A DNA stretch of 64,000 nucleotides from Laccaria trichodermophora. Its lineage: Eukaryota > Basidiomycota > Agaricomycetes > Agaricales > Hydnangiaceae. The notes under the pieces were generated by a model. The model was not told the DNA's origin, made no database searches, and saw only the letters and a program-made list of their open reading frames with translations. Within the stretch, counting starts at the first letter, position 1; every line of letters starts with the position of its first letter. Position numbers and translations under genes: made by a program. Where the stretch lies: NCBI GenBank assembly GCA_018417955.1, contig JACTVC010000013.1, forward strand, positions 704,633 to 768,632. Direction: 5' to 3'. Positions 1-12,402 of the stretch are shown one piece after another.

Positions 1-273
1 CCAACAGTGTGTCGATTGACGAGTAGCTAACTTGGCCTAAGTTATAAGGTGGAGCTACCTCAGTAGGTGTTCTGCTTTGTGCTTCGACTCAAGTGTTCAC
101 ATGGCGCATAGACCCAAATATACCCTCGGATGGTTCGCCTTGGACTGGAGAGATGTTACAGAGTTTTTCGCGCGTTTTAGTTGGGACTTTTGCTGGTACG
201 GCACGTTTTCTTTACCCCAGTACATACCTCCTGAAATGGTATCTCAGAAACGTCTGCCTTCCATCTTGGCATC

Positions 274-821
274 ATGCTCGTTTGTTACATGGTACTACAC
301 GTCCTTGACTGGCTGCGATCTTGGCGGACGAAAGTACATGTAGTCTCCAACATACGCCAGGAATTCAGGTGAGCCCAGTCACATCTTCAACCACGCCGTC
401 TTAATCTCATTCCAGGCTCTCCCTGATACCCCTGACCCTCTTCTACTCCTCCTTGACGAAACTCTTCCTTCTGTTCCTCCTCACAATCTGGCTCCCGGCA
501 TCAGCTTCATCTGCGAAATCAACTCCTAGACAAGCCCTAGGGTGGGAGCCAGGCTTCCTGAGCAATATCACACTCTTCGGAGGCGCTCTTGAGATTCTCG
601 ACGATGACAAATTGGATCGAGAATGGATTGTTCGCAATGTCCTAGGAGGCATGTCCGCCGGATTCGGCTTGCGAGTCATCCTCGATATTCATCCCGTGTT
701 CACCACTATTATCATCCTTGCTGGATGGGCGGCGAAGACGGCTGTGGCGGGTCTTGTCAGTAGGTGGGTTGGCGGAGATGAGATGACGGGAGAAGCTTGG
801 CTTGCATACAGCATCCCTTGA
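274..821 (+). CDS. ARV1-like sterol/lipid homeostasis membrane protein, 3' part
   Basis: ARV1 proteins are ER membrane proteins needed for normal sterol and GPI-anchor distribution. Two exons can be joined: 274-368 and 416-821, across a 47-nt GT-AG intron that keeps the frame. The joined product begins with a hydrophobic stretch (MLVCYMVLHVLDWLRSW), then a second membrane segment (TKLFLLFLLTIWLP), then VLGGMSAGFGLRVILDIHP and a final hydrophobic segment. This order, especially the 'KLFLLFLLTIW' block followed by 'FGLRVIL', fits the C-terminal half of ARV1. The N-terminal zinc-ribbon with its paired cysteines is not visible; bases 1-273 contain stops in all the frames that could carry it. The 5' exons may lie before the window or be decayed. 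The family call is moderate; no other family fits as well. Confidence 0.45.
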
Positions 822-2478
822 ATTGCTCCTGCCTGGTGAATTATCATCTCCCCAACTCCAAGGACGATCGCGACGAGGTCGTAAAGAAGAAATCATGTCC
901 TTCAGTGCGCTCATCCGAAGTTTTGAGCATTGCAAAGTCAGGGAGGAGTGGGACTGACGATCCTGAGGTCATGTGTTCATAGGTGTGCATGATGGTCGTC
1001 TTCCGAAAGGATACGTGTTTTAAAAGCCTCCAGCTTGATTCTACACCAGGAAACACAAAGTAGCAATCTTTACTGCTGGTTAACGAAATACGGGGCATGC
1101 TTGATCAAGCGCATTTCGAGGATGATTTGAGGTGCCAATTGCTTTCCACCTACCAGTCTTGTGGTGTCTGCGTTCCGTGTCAATCTCGCCAGCTGGCTTC
1201 GACCTGAGGGAAACCCAAGTTCAAGATTTTCTGATCAAATGGACTCCCACTTCATGATAGATGTTATCACGTCGTCGTGATCCGTTCTGAAAAGTATCAG
1301 TACTTATCATCACTCTTTGATGTCTAGGTCAACGTACGTCAAATTGGCGGCCTGGGACTGTTCCGAGGTTGAGAGGTTGATGACTCTCGCTTTTTACTAT
1401 ATCTCGATTGCATCAATACCGTACTCTGCACATATGCGCAATGTCGTCCCCACTACGCTCGACGTCCCCTCAGCACCTAGAGAAGTACAAAGAAGAATGA
1501 CCTGGCAGATCAAACAAAACGCTTGTTTGCGGCTACAACTGGAGTCAAAAGTAATGCCACCTTTTCTCCCAATTTTCAACGTCCTCCGCTTCAAATTTAA
1601 CTTTGCCGAGGCTACAGAATTTTGACAATGTTGTGGTACAAGGAATATGCTCTGCGGAGCTGGAGAAACCCGGATGGCAGGCCAGCACAAGGCCAGCAGC
1701 CTATTGACATAGCGACGGCCATCAAAAAATTCTCTCGGGCCTGATATCCTTCGTCTTCAGCTCTGGTTTTGTGAATCCCATGAAGCGCCTGCGCCTCAAG
1801 CGCGATTATTACAAGGCCATAGAGAAGCGGAGAGTCCGTGGTGCCCAAATAATCTAGCCAGTTGCTCGCTGACTCGCAAACGAAAGCGCAATTAAATCAA
1901 TTGCAAGTGTCGAGGCTGCGGATCCCTGAACTGATTATCCTACCTTGGGTAGCATTTGCAGTGGTACGGCGTGTACGGGGGAAACCGCAGTTTGAACACC
2001 CACCAAACTCCGTTTTGACGTTTTATTTAAACTATTGTGGACAGGTTGCGCGCTTTTTCATGCCCATTGATTACAAAAAAGTATCAGTGTTCCTCCATCT
2101 CGGCACGTCCCATCATCAATACGTTGCGACTTCACTGATCATCAAATTGAGGATACCCAAAGCAGTGCTATATCTTCCCTTCCATCTACGACAGGCGCCT
2201 ACTCGTTTGTGCTTCCTTGCCACTTTGAGAAGACATACCTATCAGTGGGACCTTCCGAAGCTGTTTTAAAAAGATGGTGCAGCTCACAGCCACGGTAATA
2301 CCTCTGTTTGCTCCCTGTCACCCTTGTTCGAAATTTCAATGCCTACTTGGGTCTTGCAGTACGCGTTTCATCACGATACAGTCATATAAAAAGTGAATGG
2401 CCTCGCACTATGATTCATAATCGCTTTCCTCATTTTATTCTTCCTCTTCAGCTACGACTTTTGCTATTCTGTGAAACC
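822..2478. other. No confident gene
   Basis: About 1.65 kb between the ARV1-like gene and the DUF6534 gene. An open stretch on the minus strand (1612-1848, with residues GTTDSPLLYGLVIIALEAQ) reads like protein but has no family I recognise and no convincing exon partners. It could be an exon of a decayed or fast-evolving gene. The remaining frames look random. The last 90 bases are the promoter of the downstream gene. Confidence 0.4.
2393..2402 (+). promoter_or_regulatory. TATA-like box of the DUF6534 gene
   Basis: The sequence CATATAAAAA lies about 80 bases before the chosen ATG at 2479 and is the only strong TATA-like match in the upstream region. Assignment is by position and consensus only. 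Confidence 0.4.
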
Positions 2479-4377
2479 ATGCTCCCATTAAGCATCATTG
2501 AGGGCTCCCTCGGAGCCGCTTTCTTGGGCAGCGTTGCCGCCTCAGTGTGCGTCTTCTCTACACTTGTCCATTTCACATGACCGTAACAAATCTATTGCTT
2601 TCAAAGCCTGTACGGAATCACATCGGTCCAGACGTTTCTCTACTTTCGGAATGCTTGTGAGGATGGACGTCCGTTCAAACTTTTGGTATATATTTTTCTT
2701 GCATGGTTTTAGGTCCTTCTCTGACACACTCTCGTTAGATATTTGGCCTATGGTTCGCACTTTTTAACATCCCTAGTGCCTTTTAACCCATGGCTTGAAT
2801 GTTCAGGCTCTTGGATACACTACATTTGGTCTTCACTGTACATGGACTGTATTTCTATATCGTTACTTGTATTGGAAATCCGGAAGTCCTTCTCTCTCCA
2901 ACCTGGTGAGTCTTCTGAAATCCTACACTCTCAAGTAGTACTAATTAGTTGCCTTAGGACGCTGCTGGTTCGTTATTGTACCTTTCCCCATGCCGTTGCT
3001 AACGAGCTGGACCAGATACAAATATATTTTACGGTGATTTTTATTAATCTTGATAGGTTGCGAAGCAGGAAAACTAATGAATGAAATTTGTCAGTCCGTG
3101 AGCGATCTTCTCGTTCGCAGGTAAAATGCTCTTGGCTACCATCTCAAGTCACACAAGTGCTCAATGCCCTTTGATCTTGCAGTGTGTTCGCTCGAAGGGT
3201 TTGGCTTCGTACGTACATAGATGCTTGGCATAGCTCTCTTTCCTGTTGTTCATAAATTCACCACTTTAGTGAAAGGCGGCAAGAAGACAGGGAGAATCAT
3301 TTTACCACTTCTTATCGTAAGCAAGCCTGCCGTACCCAATACTCAAATTTGTACTGACTTTATCAAAGGTTTTGATTTCGCTCTTTGTCTTTGGTGGGCA
3401 CTTTTATCCGGAAATTTCCACAAGTTTTATAACAACCAAAACTAAATGTTTGCTCATTTTTCAGTCTGTGCGTTCGGTAAGTGAGGTTCGTACCTTCTAC
3501 GCCATTGGTTAAGATTCATCATATATTCTCTCAGTCTATGCTTCCAAGTCGTATGATCCTCGATTTTTTGTCCGCTGCTGAATGACAAAAGAAAATCAGT
3601 TTTAGAATTGCTAACTATGTTAGGATGAATCAAATTTCGGTCTGTTTTGGTCCACGCGTTCTTGTCGTTTGGATTATTGAATACTTCCATTCCCGTAGTA
3701 TCTGCTCTACTGCAGTCTTGGAGGTTCTGTTGCAGCGGACGCCCTGGTCGCGGGCTCTTTGTGTGCACTTCTTTTTGGCAATCGTACAGGTTTCAAGCGG
3801 TGCGCGATAAACCGTATTACGTTCATCGTCGGGAAACTGACAGAATGGTTTTTAGAACAGACTCGTTGGTCACGATTTTAATGGCTTTTACCATTAACAC
3901 AGGTTATTTTTTGTCTTCGCGCCATCCTTTTTCTGCTTACTCTTTTTTCCAGGTCTTCTCACAAGGTAAACTTTCTCTGGTTTTTCCCTGCTGCGTTAGC
4001 TAACGGATTACAAAGTATTTGCGCCATAGCTTGCTTCGTTACTGTAAGATCGTCAACTTATCGATTTCTTTTTTGACATGTTTTTGTTAGTATGCCCTCT
4101 GGCCTCAACGACTTATCTTCATGGGAGTATACTTCGCTCTGAGCAAATGTACGTTTTTTGGACTAAATATTGTAGAGATCATGTTTCTAACAAAACCTTA
4201 TAAGTATACATCAATTCTTTGCTTGCGTCCTTAAATGCGCGAGGGCTTCTGCGAGACAAGGGTTATGCTGTCTCCACAATTCCATCTTGCATGGTTGCTA
4301 CACCTTTCACCTGTCACCCCCCTATCACCTCTTGTGATTCCAAAATCAACATCAGGGGTTGTACACCAGAGATGTAA
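2479..4377 (+). CDS. DUF6534 seven-helix membrane protein (multi-exon)
   Basis: A family of multi-span membrane proteins greatly expanded in Agaricomycetes; molecular function unknown. Exons read directly: 2479-2546 (MLPLSIIEGSLGAAFLGSV), 2607-2705 (LYGITSVQTFLYFRN), 2807-2905 (WLLDTLHLVFTVHGLYFYI), then 3699-3799 (AADALVAGSLCALLFGNRT), 3844-3902 (RTDSLVTILMAFTINTG), a 13-nt exon 3953-3965, 4016-4043, 4091-4148 (RLIFMGVYFALSK) and 4205-4377 (YINSLLASLNARG). Introns are 44-101 nt and every junction keeps phase. The middle part (2906-3698) contains FARRVWLR and KGGKKTGRIILPLLI blocks typical of helices 4-5, but its exact exons are unresolved. The two diagnostic DUF6534 motifs, LDTLHL and the C-terminal NSLLASLNAR, are intact. 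The gene looks functional, unlike the second copy at 12403. Confidence 0.75.
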
Positions 4378-4617
4378 GCTGGTAGGTTGAGCCCCTTGGC
4401 GTGCTCCCTGGTACTGTTCAACACATAGACTACACCGAGTCATTGTAGAAATTTCCGTGTTCAAATTCGGTTCCAAACGACAATAGCATACGCTCTCCTT
4501 GATGATGCCTCCTCTTCTTGTATTTTCTTTTTTTTTTTTTTCGAGTCAAATTTATAGTCCATCGGGGCGGAGCCCCATGTCAGACGTTACATTCTGGTCT
4601 CTTCTTGTATACTAGTA

Positions 4618-6211
4618 ATACTACACTGACTCTACAAAATGATTGTCCAGTCATTTTTTGGACAAAGCTGGTGTTATAATACAAGAATCAAACACTTTGA
4701 GTACTAAGCTCTGGTCTATCAAATATAGCTCAGGAGGTGTAGATTGTACATACCAAGTTCAGGGATGAACAAATGAAAACTCAGGATAAGGCAGGGCATT
4801 GACTGTGACACCTTCCAAAAATGGGATGTAACAAAATGGGAAATTCTGAATGACTGCAACCTACTGAAAGCAATTCACAACTTGAGGAGGAGATATTTTG
4901 AACACTGGATCTCCCTGCTATTGTTATGAGTTTCATAAAGTCTGTGGGTTAGAAAATTTGATAATCTCCTCTGGAAGGTAAATTGAACTTGTTCTCCATT
5001 TTATGTATTTTTCACTCAATATATTTGTTGGAATGAGGTAAAATAACTTCCTATTGATTTTTGTAGTGTATATAATACAAAAGGTAGGTAGGAGTGTTAA
5101 AATGAACATTGCATGATGTCTGTAGAAGCTAATTCCCAGAGTTTTTCTGGAAGTAAAGAAGTATCTACAACATTGGTCCTTCTTTTCTGCAAGAAGAAAA
5201 AATGCTACCATCCTTTTGAATTGATCCATGGAGACTCAGGATGTCTTTTAAACAATGCCTGAAGTATAGCATGATAGAAAATAAATTTACACTGGGTATG
5301 ACTTGAAAAGTCCCCAATCAAAGTACATCTTGCATAGGGCAATCATCCTGGACCAATCCTTGACATTTTTCTTGGTGAATTGGGGCTGAAAATGTTTCAC
5401 AAGGCACTTCTCATGCCTAGTAACACTATCCCAAAGAAATAAACAGAAGTCCTATTCATACAAGGATCTGAGACCCCACACCTTTCCTGCTCTATGCAAA
5501 ATGTACTTTTATTGAGGACTTATCAAGTTATACCCAGTGTAAATTTATTTTCTATCATGCTATACTTCAGGCATTGTTTAAAAGACATCCTGAGTCTCCA
5601 TGGATCAATTCAAAAGGATGGTAGCATTTTTTTTTCTTGCAGAAAAGAAGGACCAATGTTGTAGATACTTCTTTACTTCCAGAAAACTCTGGGAATTAGC
5701 TTCTACAGACATCATGCAATGTTCATTTTAACACTCCTACCTACCCTTTGTATTATACACACTACAAACATCAATAGGGAGTTATTTTACCTCATTCCAA
5801 CAAATATATTGAGTGAAAAATACATAAAATGGAGAACAAGTTCAATTTACCTTCCAGAGGAGATTATCAAATTTTCTAACCCACAGACTTTATGAAACTC
5901 ATAACAATAGCAGGGAGATCCGGTGTTCAAAATATCTCCTCCTCAAGTTGTGAATTGCTTTCAGTAGGTTGCAGTCATTCAGAATTTCCCATTTTGTTAC
6001 ATCCCATTTTTGGAAGGTGTCACAGTCAATGCCCTGCCTTATCCTGAGTTTTCATTTGTTCATCCCTGAACTTGGTATGTACAATCTACACCTCCTGAGC
6101 TATATTTGATAGACCAGAGCTTAGTACTCAAAGTGTTTGATTCTTGTATTATAACACCAGCTTTGTCCAAAAAATGACTGGACAATCATTTTGTAGAGTC
6201 AGTGTAAGTAT
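4618..6211. mobile_element. 1.6 kb foldback (long inverted repeat) element
   Basis: Two arms of about 720 bases, roughly 4618-5345 and 5485-6211, are near-perfect reverse complements and enclose a loop of about 140 bases. The outer ends read ATACTACACTGACTC on the left and GAGTCAGTGTAAGTAT on the right, so the termini also match. Only scattered single-base differences are visible (for example near 5300 against 5520), so it is young or kept alike by gene conversion. The sequence is AT-rich compared with the flanking genes. No transposase is recognisable; an open stretch in the left arm (4933-5229, minus) has no known family. I could not identify a convincing target-site duplication. It is most likely a foldback-type or MITE-like non-autonomous DNA element. 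Confidence 0.8.
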
Positions 6212-6472
6212 GTTATCCAAATGTTATCTTGCCCTTATTCCTGTTCGATTGCCAAGGTGCGATCACATGACTCCGCGACTCGAATTTTGATTTTAATCAT
6301 TTGTCATGCTTACACGCGTCTTCAACTCCCCCCGGCGGTTACTGGTAGCTCTCAACAGTTTTATATAAATTTGGAGGGCACTGTGGTATGAACATGCATG
6401 CGACTGACGGAGAAAGCGAGTCGGACAATTTCAAGCTCTTCGACAAGCGATGGTCAGCCACCCTGGGCGTGC

Positions 6473-6481
6473 TATATATAA
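6473..6481 (+). promoter_or_regulatory. TATA-like box of the aquaporin gene
   Basis: TATATATAA lies about 70 bases upstream of the aquaporin ATG at 6551, in a 340-base intergenic stretch that holds no other gene. A second AT-rich match (TTATATAAAT) is near 6360. Confidence 0.4.
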
Positions 6482-6550
6482 CGGACCATTTGGTAGCTCC
6501 TCTCCAAATCATACTCTCTTCTTATCTCCATATTTTTTTGTATACGATCG

Positions 6551-7762
6551 ATGCATCCACAAGTTGCTTCACTCTTCGACAACGTCTACGAGGATCTGGC
6601 CGCAGCTACCCTAGAGTTCATTGGCACGGCGTTTTTCCTTTTGTTCGGTCTTGGGGGCATTCAGGCTAGCACCGCGGAGGACACGGCGAGCGGTCAGCCA
6701 CCAGCCTCGGGCATCGAACATGTTCTCTATATCTCAACCTGCATGGGGTTCTCTCTCGTTGTATCCGCCTGGCTCTTCTTCCGCGTCACTGGTGGACTCT
6801 TCAATCCAAATATATCTTTTGCGTTGCTTCTAGTCGGGGGTCTCAAGCCACTTCGCTTCGTGCTGTTCTGCATTGCTCAATTGACTGGTGCGATCGCTGG
6901 AGCTGCCATCGTCCGCGGTCTGACGTCGGCGCCCCTCTCTGTCAAGTACGTCCGATCTTTCCTGCCTATCCGTTCGTTCTGACGCTGCCATCACCTCCAG
7001 CAACGTTCTTCAGCAAGGGACGAGTGCCGCACAAGGCGTTTTCATTGAGATGTTTATCACCGCGGCGCTTGTGCTTTCCGTTTTGATGTTAGCGGCAGAG
7101 AAACATGAGGCCACTCCTTTCGCTCCCGTAAGCACACTCGTCCCATCCGAAAAACGTCTTCTAACACTCATTCTCAACTTATAGGTCGGGATTGGTCTCA
7201 CGCTCTTTGCTTGTCATCTGTAAGTTCTGGTCCTTCCTCATTTCAACACCTATTTTATGACGTCGTTTCTCAAGTTTTGCGGTTTACTACACTGGCGCTG
7301 CTATGAATTCGGCGAGGGCGTTTGGACCAGCTGTAATATCTGGATTCCCAGAGCCCCAACACTGGGTGGTATGTATATCATGATTGAGTTTTGTTCAACG
7401 AATCACTGATGCACCGACATTAGTATTGGGTTGGGCCGTTCTTGGGATCACTCCTCGGTGCAGGCTTCTACGCTACCTTGAAGCAGTACGTAACCCTCTC
7501 GGAGATTTCTGGGTTGCTCCTGACATTAAGTGATGATAGCTACAAGTATTGGCGTCTCAATCCCGATCAAGCTACCAGTGATTACAGGAAATCGCCTTCA
7601 GATCCAGTAGCCCTGCTGAAATCAACTGCGGAAACCTTCACCAATGTCGGAGACGAAGAGACTCGCAATGGGTGTGCGTCAAATGAGGAAGGGGTCAGGG
7701 CGACGGGCGATGAAAAGTCGAGCAACGCTACCTCGTCACGCACGAATTTCAGCCCGGTCTAA
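6551..7762 (+). CDS. Aquaporin / aquaglyceroporin (MIP family)
   Basis: A membrane channel for water or small neutral solutes. Six exons join in frame: 6551-6945, 7001-7127, 7185-7219, 7275-7368, 7424-7485 and 7540-7762. The product has six hydrophobic spans. Visible landmarks are EFIGTAFFLLFGLGG in helix 1, GGLFNPNISFALLL in loop B, GAAMNSARAFGPAV in loop E and HYKYWRLNPDQ after helix 6. The two pore half-helix signatures are therefore NPN and NSA, not the canonical NPA pair. The conserved arginine after the second motif (NSAR) is present. A hydrophilic tail of about 70 residues, rich in Ser, Asn and Glu, follows; such cytosolic tails are common in fungal channels. The gene is complete, and it stands alone downstream of the foldback element. 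Confidence 0.93.
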
Positions 7763-8903
7763 TGCCTGTCTATTCAAGGTTGCGCTCCCCTCGATGATTA
7801 TGGCCTCTTTAGAAAGATATTTGCGTCCTAAGCTACCTTGATGCGACAGAGACAATATATTACAGATTTATATGCGAATTCTTGACCCTCCCCCTCAAGT
7901 GCATGCTTGCTCTAGAATTCAGCCTTCTCAACAGCCTCTTCGTGCTACCGGCGATCCCAACCCAGATTTATTTTTTACGTCGCTTGCGGGCTTCTATCCC
8001 ACTTGAAAGAAGTAGCAAGTGCGTTAGTTGTATGAAAAATCCAGGGTAGGTTTCCTATGATAAGAAAAGATAAGAAAGAAACCATTCTAGCTACGAGTGT
8101 TGGCGTCTTAACCCCGACTACCAACAACCTCGGACGAAGCAAAGGTGGAAATTCTGTGAAGGCTAGTTAATAATGGATGGCATCACCATTTTAAAGCACT
8201 GAGGAAAGAGGGACTACGTCAATGACATGGCCCTGTCGCAGGCTGTACATTGACTAATTCCATGCTTCAAGCTTCAATACTCAATTGCGTTCTCCGACTT
8301 GAAACGTACTTTCCTGATGTCACCTACGGTCGGATCCCCATGCTGGAATTTCTACGCGTATTTCACTCTCTTCCAATGTCAGTGACTCAAGATTCCACAA
8401 TTACTCCCCTTGGAGCAATCAGGCGGTCAAATATCAAAATGTCCTATGTTCATCGGTTCGCCAACGTTTGAGTCTTGTCGCCTCTAGTTTTCTTTTCTTA
8501 TAGCGACTGTAGGCCACAGAGCACATCATAAACTTCTTGATGCCACTAAAGAACGAAAAACATCACGAAGTCGAATATATTACTAGATCGCTTCGTGATT
8601 GAGCGATGCTACTTGCTAGGTTGGCGCAGAGCAGGAAAGTCCATTGGGCGTTTCTTCTGAACGCCCTCAACGTCCACCTGAACTTCAGTAGGCAACCCCC
8701 TGAACGTCGAGAAGGTGGTTATCCGAAGTACTGTTGGCATCCCACCCGCGGTCTTTGCAAGTCAGAGTTCCTTCCGCCAACGATCGGGACCCAACTTTTG
8801 ACCTCGATCGTTGTGAAGCCTAGTTCAGGCTATATTAGAATGGCTATTTTAATCCAGCTGCTGGCCAACGACGCTCTCATTCCTTCCTCCTCATTCACTT
8901 CCA
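7763..8903. other. No confident gene
   Basis: About 1.1 kb. Short open frames on both strands show no family resemblance. The last few hundred bases form the upstream region of the GH17-like gene. Confidence 0.4.
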
Positions 8904-10326
8904 ATGTACGCAGTTTCCTGTTTTCTTTTGCTCGCCTTGGCGGTTCTCCATGTCCACGCTCGCCCGACCCAATGCGACGTGGAGAGGGGACTATCACTAA
9001 CGCACGCGTCTGCCCCGCCGAATTGCTTTCCGGCGATAGGATTTCGAATGCCAAGCACCGTACCGACGACCTTGGACAACTGGTGGTGTGACTATAGCTC
9101 TGAATATGCTTTTGTGGGATTCAGCTATGAGGTTACAGACTGTACGACACCACTCACCTCCTTTACCCCGCTATGGTTAATTTCCACTAACCGCCTAGGC
9201 CAAAGTGTTGCCGAGCTACAGAACGACTTCACCAATATAAGAAATACCTTCAACGGCCGCTACGTACGCATATACGGCTTCTGCGATCGGATTGGCTTTT
9301 AGTGAGCGACTTTGTTTACGGCTTTAGGCTCGCGCTGATGATATCATCTCTAGCGACGACGTCGTTAACGCTGCATGGCGGGCTGGTGTAGGCGTCCATG
9401 CGCTCATCTGGGTACGTTCTACTTGTATGTGCGATACGAAAAAGGCGAGCTGAGCGACCATCAGTTTGGTTTTGACGGTGACAATCTTTGGCAAGGCCGG
9501 AGGGACGCCCTCTTTCAGAGCCTCCGTTCAAATCCGAAGGCAAAATTTGTTACTCGCGCTGTTCAATTCGGATCGGAGCCGCTTTTTGACAACGTCCTTC
9601 CAGAAGATAAGCTTGCCCAGCAAATCAAGGCCGCAAAGCAAACATTATCCAGCCTTAACATACCAGTGACTATCAGCGAGCTGGCATTTGGGTACCAAGA
9701 GGTAAAAAAAATATAACGTACCGCAGGTTTTCAGATGTTGACGTTCTCATAGCAAGGCGGGGCGCAAGACGTGTTAAATGCCATAGACATAATTGATGCG
9801 CATATGTTGCCATTCTTCTCTGCTAAGGCATCCACTGGTGAGATTTCCGCCCCCCATAGTATGTAACTGATCGTTTTCGAGAACAGCAAGCGAATCTTGG
9901 CCATTGGTTATGGAGGACCTCAGCTGGTTTGTGGCCCATGGGAGCGGAAAGAAGATATATCTCACAGAGGTTCGTCATAAAGGTCCGGAGCTGGGTGATG
10001 GAAGACCTGACATTCTGATGTAGAACGGCTGGCCTTCCATAACATCTGACGGCGTGAAACCAAATAGCCCTTCAGCAGTGGCTAACGTTGAAAATGAAAA
10101 AGTGAGTCTCCGGCAGTTATTGGATAGCGTCAAAACTTTGCTCACAACGGATCAGGAGTACTACACACTACTTGACAAACATTGCTCGGACTTCAAGGCG
10201 GTGGCAGGAGGGGGCGTTGGTTGGTTCGCACACATATATTCAGACGATATGGAGCCAGGATACGGGATCTATGGAAGTAACGACGCCGGCTTGAAGTTCC
10301 CTTTCAAGCCAAGAACGTCGTGTTGA
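8904..10326 (+). CDS. Secreted GH17-like beta-1,3-glucanase
   Basis: A predicted extracellular or cell-wall glycoside hydrolase of clan A fold, acting on beta-1,3-glucan. Exons: 8904-9141, 9199-9301, 9354-9411, 9465-9701, 9753-9837, 9887-9969, 10024-10101 and 10156-10326, all in phase. The protein starts with a clear signal peptide (MYAVSCFLLLALAVLHVHA). Downstream blocks are YVRIYGFCDR, AAWRAGVGVHALIW, FGFDGDNLWQGRRD, VQFGSEPLF and YLTENGWPS. The glutamates in GSEP and ENGWPS sit where GH17 enzymes have the acid/base and the nucleophile. It ends with PFKPRTSC and no membrane anchor. About 350 residues is normal for the family. The gene appears complete. GH17 assignment is by motif; related clan GH-A families are possible. 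Confidence 0.88.
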
Positions 10327-10518
10327 GGAGGATCGCTGCTGTGCGGCTATCATGTATATCATTTTGTAATATTGTACAGCTATACTACTCACCGAAGACT
10401 TTATGGCACAAAGAACTACAGTCCTTTGCATAATCAGAATTGTTCGCCGTTGAGGAAGGTGGACAGGTCGCATTCAAATTCTTTTGAACTCCGCCGGCCC
10501 CTTTGCTCACCGTTCATT

Positions 10519-11788
10519 ATGACCTCCGCATCATCATCCAGGGCTTTGAACGCGATATTACCTCAGATACCCACCGCTCCTTACGAAGCTCATCAGAAGG
10601 CGAGGACGTTCGCTTCGAGATACGTGAAATCGGGCCAATATGACACCGCCATCGACGTGTTGTTCCAGAGTGCAAGAGAGCTCCTCAGAACTGGCCAGCC
10701 AGGCAGCGGTGTTGATCTGACGGGGTTCATGCTAGATGTTTACGAAACCAAAGGGGAGACTGTTTCCGAAGAGAGCAGAGGTCAGCCTTTCGAAGATCTT
10801 TCAAAGGAAAAAGGCTGATTCGACGAGTAACAGCAAGGCTCACACAGTTGATCGCAATGACAGGCGCAACAGGGGGCTGGAGGAAGACTATCATTGATAA
10901 ATCGATAGCGTGTGTTCTTGCACCATGTTCATTATCTGAAGACTCAAAAGTCTCTACTTCAGGTGGTCCGCTAAACACGGCCCATGTCCCGCAGGCGATC
11001 CTGACTTGCACCACTATGTCGGTGAACTGCTCTACAAAGGTTATTCATCCCTGATACTTGTCGTATTTATCCTCACTGACACTCAACGCTACAGAGGGCG
11101 CGTTTGAAAGTGCAGAGGTCCACCTTTTAGCCTCGGGAAAACGCGACAGTGCGCGACTTCTTGCAGAGATGTTTGTTCAATGGTCATCCGCAAGTGGTGC
11201 ATACGGTGTCTTCGCTCTAAGGGGCATTATTCCGTGAGTTCCTCCAGAAATCTACTTTCAAATGCTAAAACCCCCTCAGCTACCTTCAAAATGGCAACAT
11301 TTTGGCAGCACGCATATTTATCAAACACCTCACGTCCGCTCTCCCCTCTAATCTTACCTCTGGTGCTTCTTCGATACCTGTAGGGGACACCCACGAGGTG
11401 ACATTAACAAAAGATCCTATCGTGAACTTCTCGCAGATGGCAGTCCTGGCATGTCAACGCGCACAAGGCGACAAGAATAAGGTCATGAGGGAAAGCTGGG
11501 TCCGCCTTTGTGGTACTTACCAGAGCAAAGGGGGTATTCTCGCATTGAAGGAAGTTCGCCAAGTAACGCTTCTTTCATTTCACACCGCATATATGGGAAC
11601 TTACACCACACATTCGTTAGGCCCTGAGTGAACTTGGCAATCTTTACTTCGCTATTCCTCCCCCTCGTGGTCAAGCTCCCAATCCGCTTGGAGAAATGAT
11701 GTCATCCCTGTTCGGCGGTGCTCCCCAAGGTCAGCCAACGAGGAGGACGTTGGCGCCTGCGAACAGTGTACCAGCTGGTTTAGATTAA
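10519..11788 (+). CDS. GET4: GET4, tail-anchored protein targeting factor
   Basis: Get4 is a cytosolic alpha-helical repeat protein that with Get5 hands tail-anchored membrane proteins to Get3 for ER insertion. Six exons join in frame: 10519-10780, 10834-10909, 10963-11039, 11095-11233, 11280-11562 and 11621-11788. Landmarks: YEAHQKARTFASRYVKSG near residue 20, RLTQLIAMTG, DPDLHHYVGELLYKEGAF and FALRGIIPYLQNGN. These are the signature blocks of the GET4 (C7orf20) family. The C-terminus includes MMSSLFGGAPQGQPTRR, which resembles the Gly/Pro-rich tails of other basidiomycete members. The start ATG is the first in frame before the conserved helix. The gene is complete, with a 192-base gap from the glucanase upstream on the same strand. 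Confidence 0.93.
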
Positions 11789-12402
11789 GGTCAGTAGTAC
11801 TAGTTGATTGTAACTCATCTGAATCACGCTTACGCGTCTCTAGTTTTCCGCAGCTGTGTTATATTGTGTAATGTTGTATGACGACGAATACCAAACTTGA
11901 AACGTCAGTCCAGTATGTCAGGCATCACGTTTGACTGTTGTATGCAAGCTTTCACCGTTTTGCCCCGAATCCCAACTCCATCCGGTCGGTACAACATCTG
12001 GTGTCATTAATGCACATCTTCTCCAACATCCGGAGGTTCATGCGGAGTTGATTTTCTTCACCAAGAAGATTATTCCGTCGAGGTCATTTCTGGGACCGAT
12101 CAAGAAGTTTTCTCATAAACGGTTATTTTTGCGATATGAGCTGAGATGCGAATGACCTTGACTTTCTTCGCACGCATTTGAACTTTGACATGATGTGAGC
12201 ATTTCGTGGCGCAGACCCTGGATGATAAGTCTGGCAAACGTTGAACGAGTAAACCGGTCCTGACGCTCACCTCTTCAGCCAGATCCCTAGCAGGGATGGC
12301 TGAATTTATAATCAACTTACAGATTTATATGGGTATTCTAACTTTTAACAGCGGGTCGGAATAGCCTGCTTATCGTCTCCTCCGCTGGGCCTTGCTGTCA
12401 TA
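11789..12402. other. Intergenic, no confident gene
   Basis: About 600 bases between GET4 and the decayed DUF6534 gene. No open frame shows family resemblance. A TATA-like stretch (TTTATATGGG) near 12325 would suit the downstream start at 12403. Confidence 0.4.

Noticed and set aside
4618..6211. CRISPR or phage-related repeat structure
   Set aside because: The DNA is eukaryotic; the repeat is one long inverted pair, not an array with spacers.
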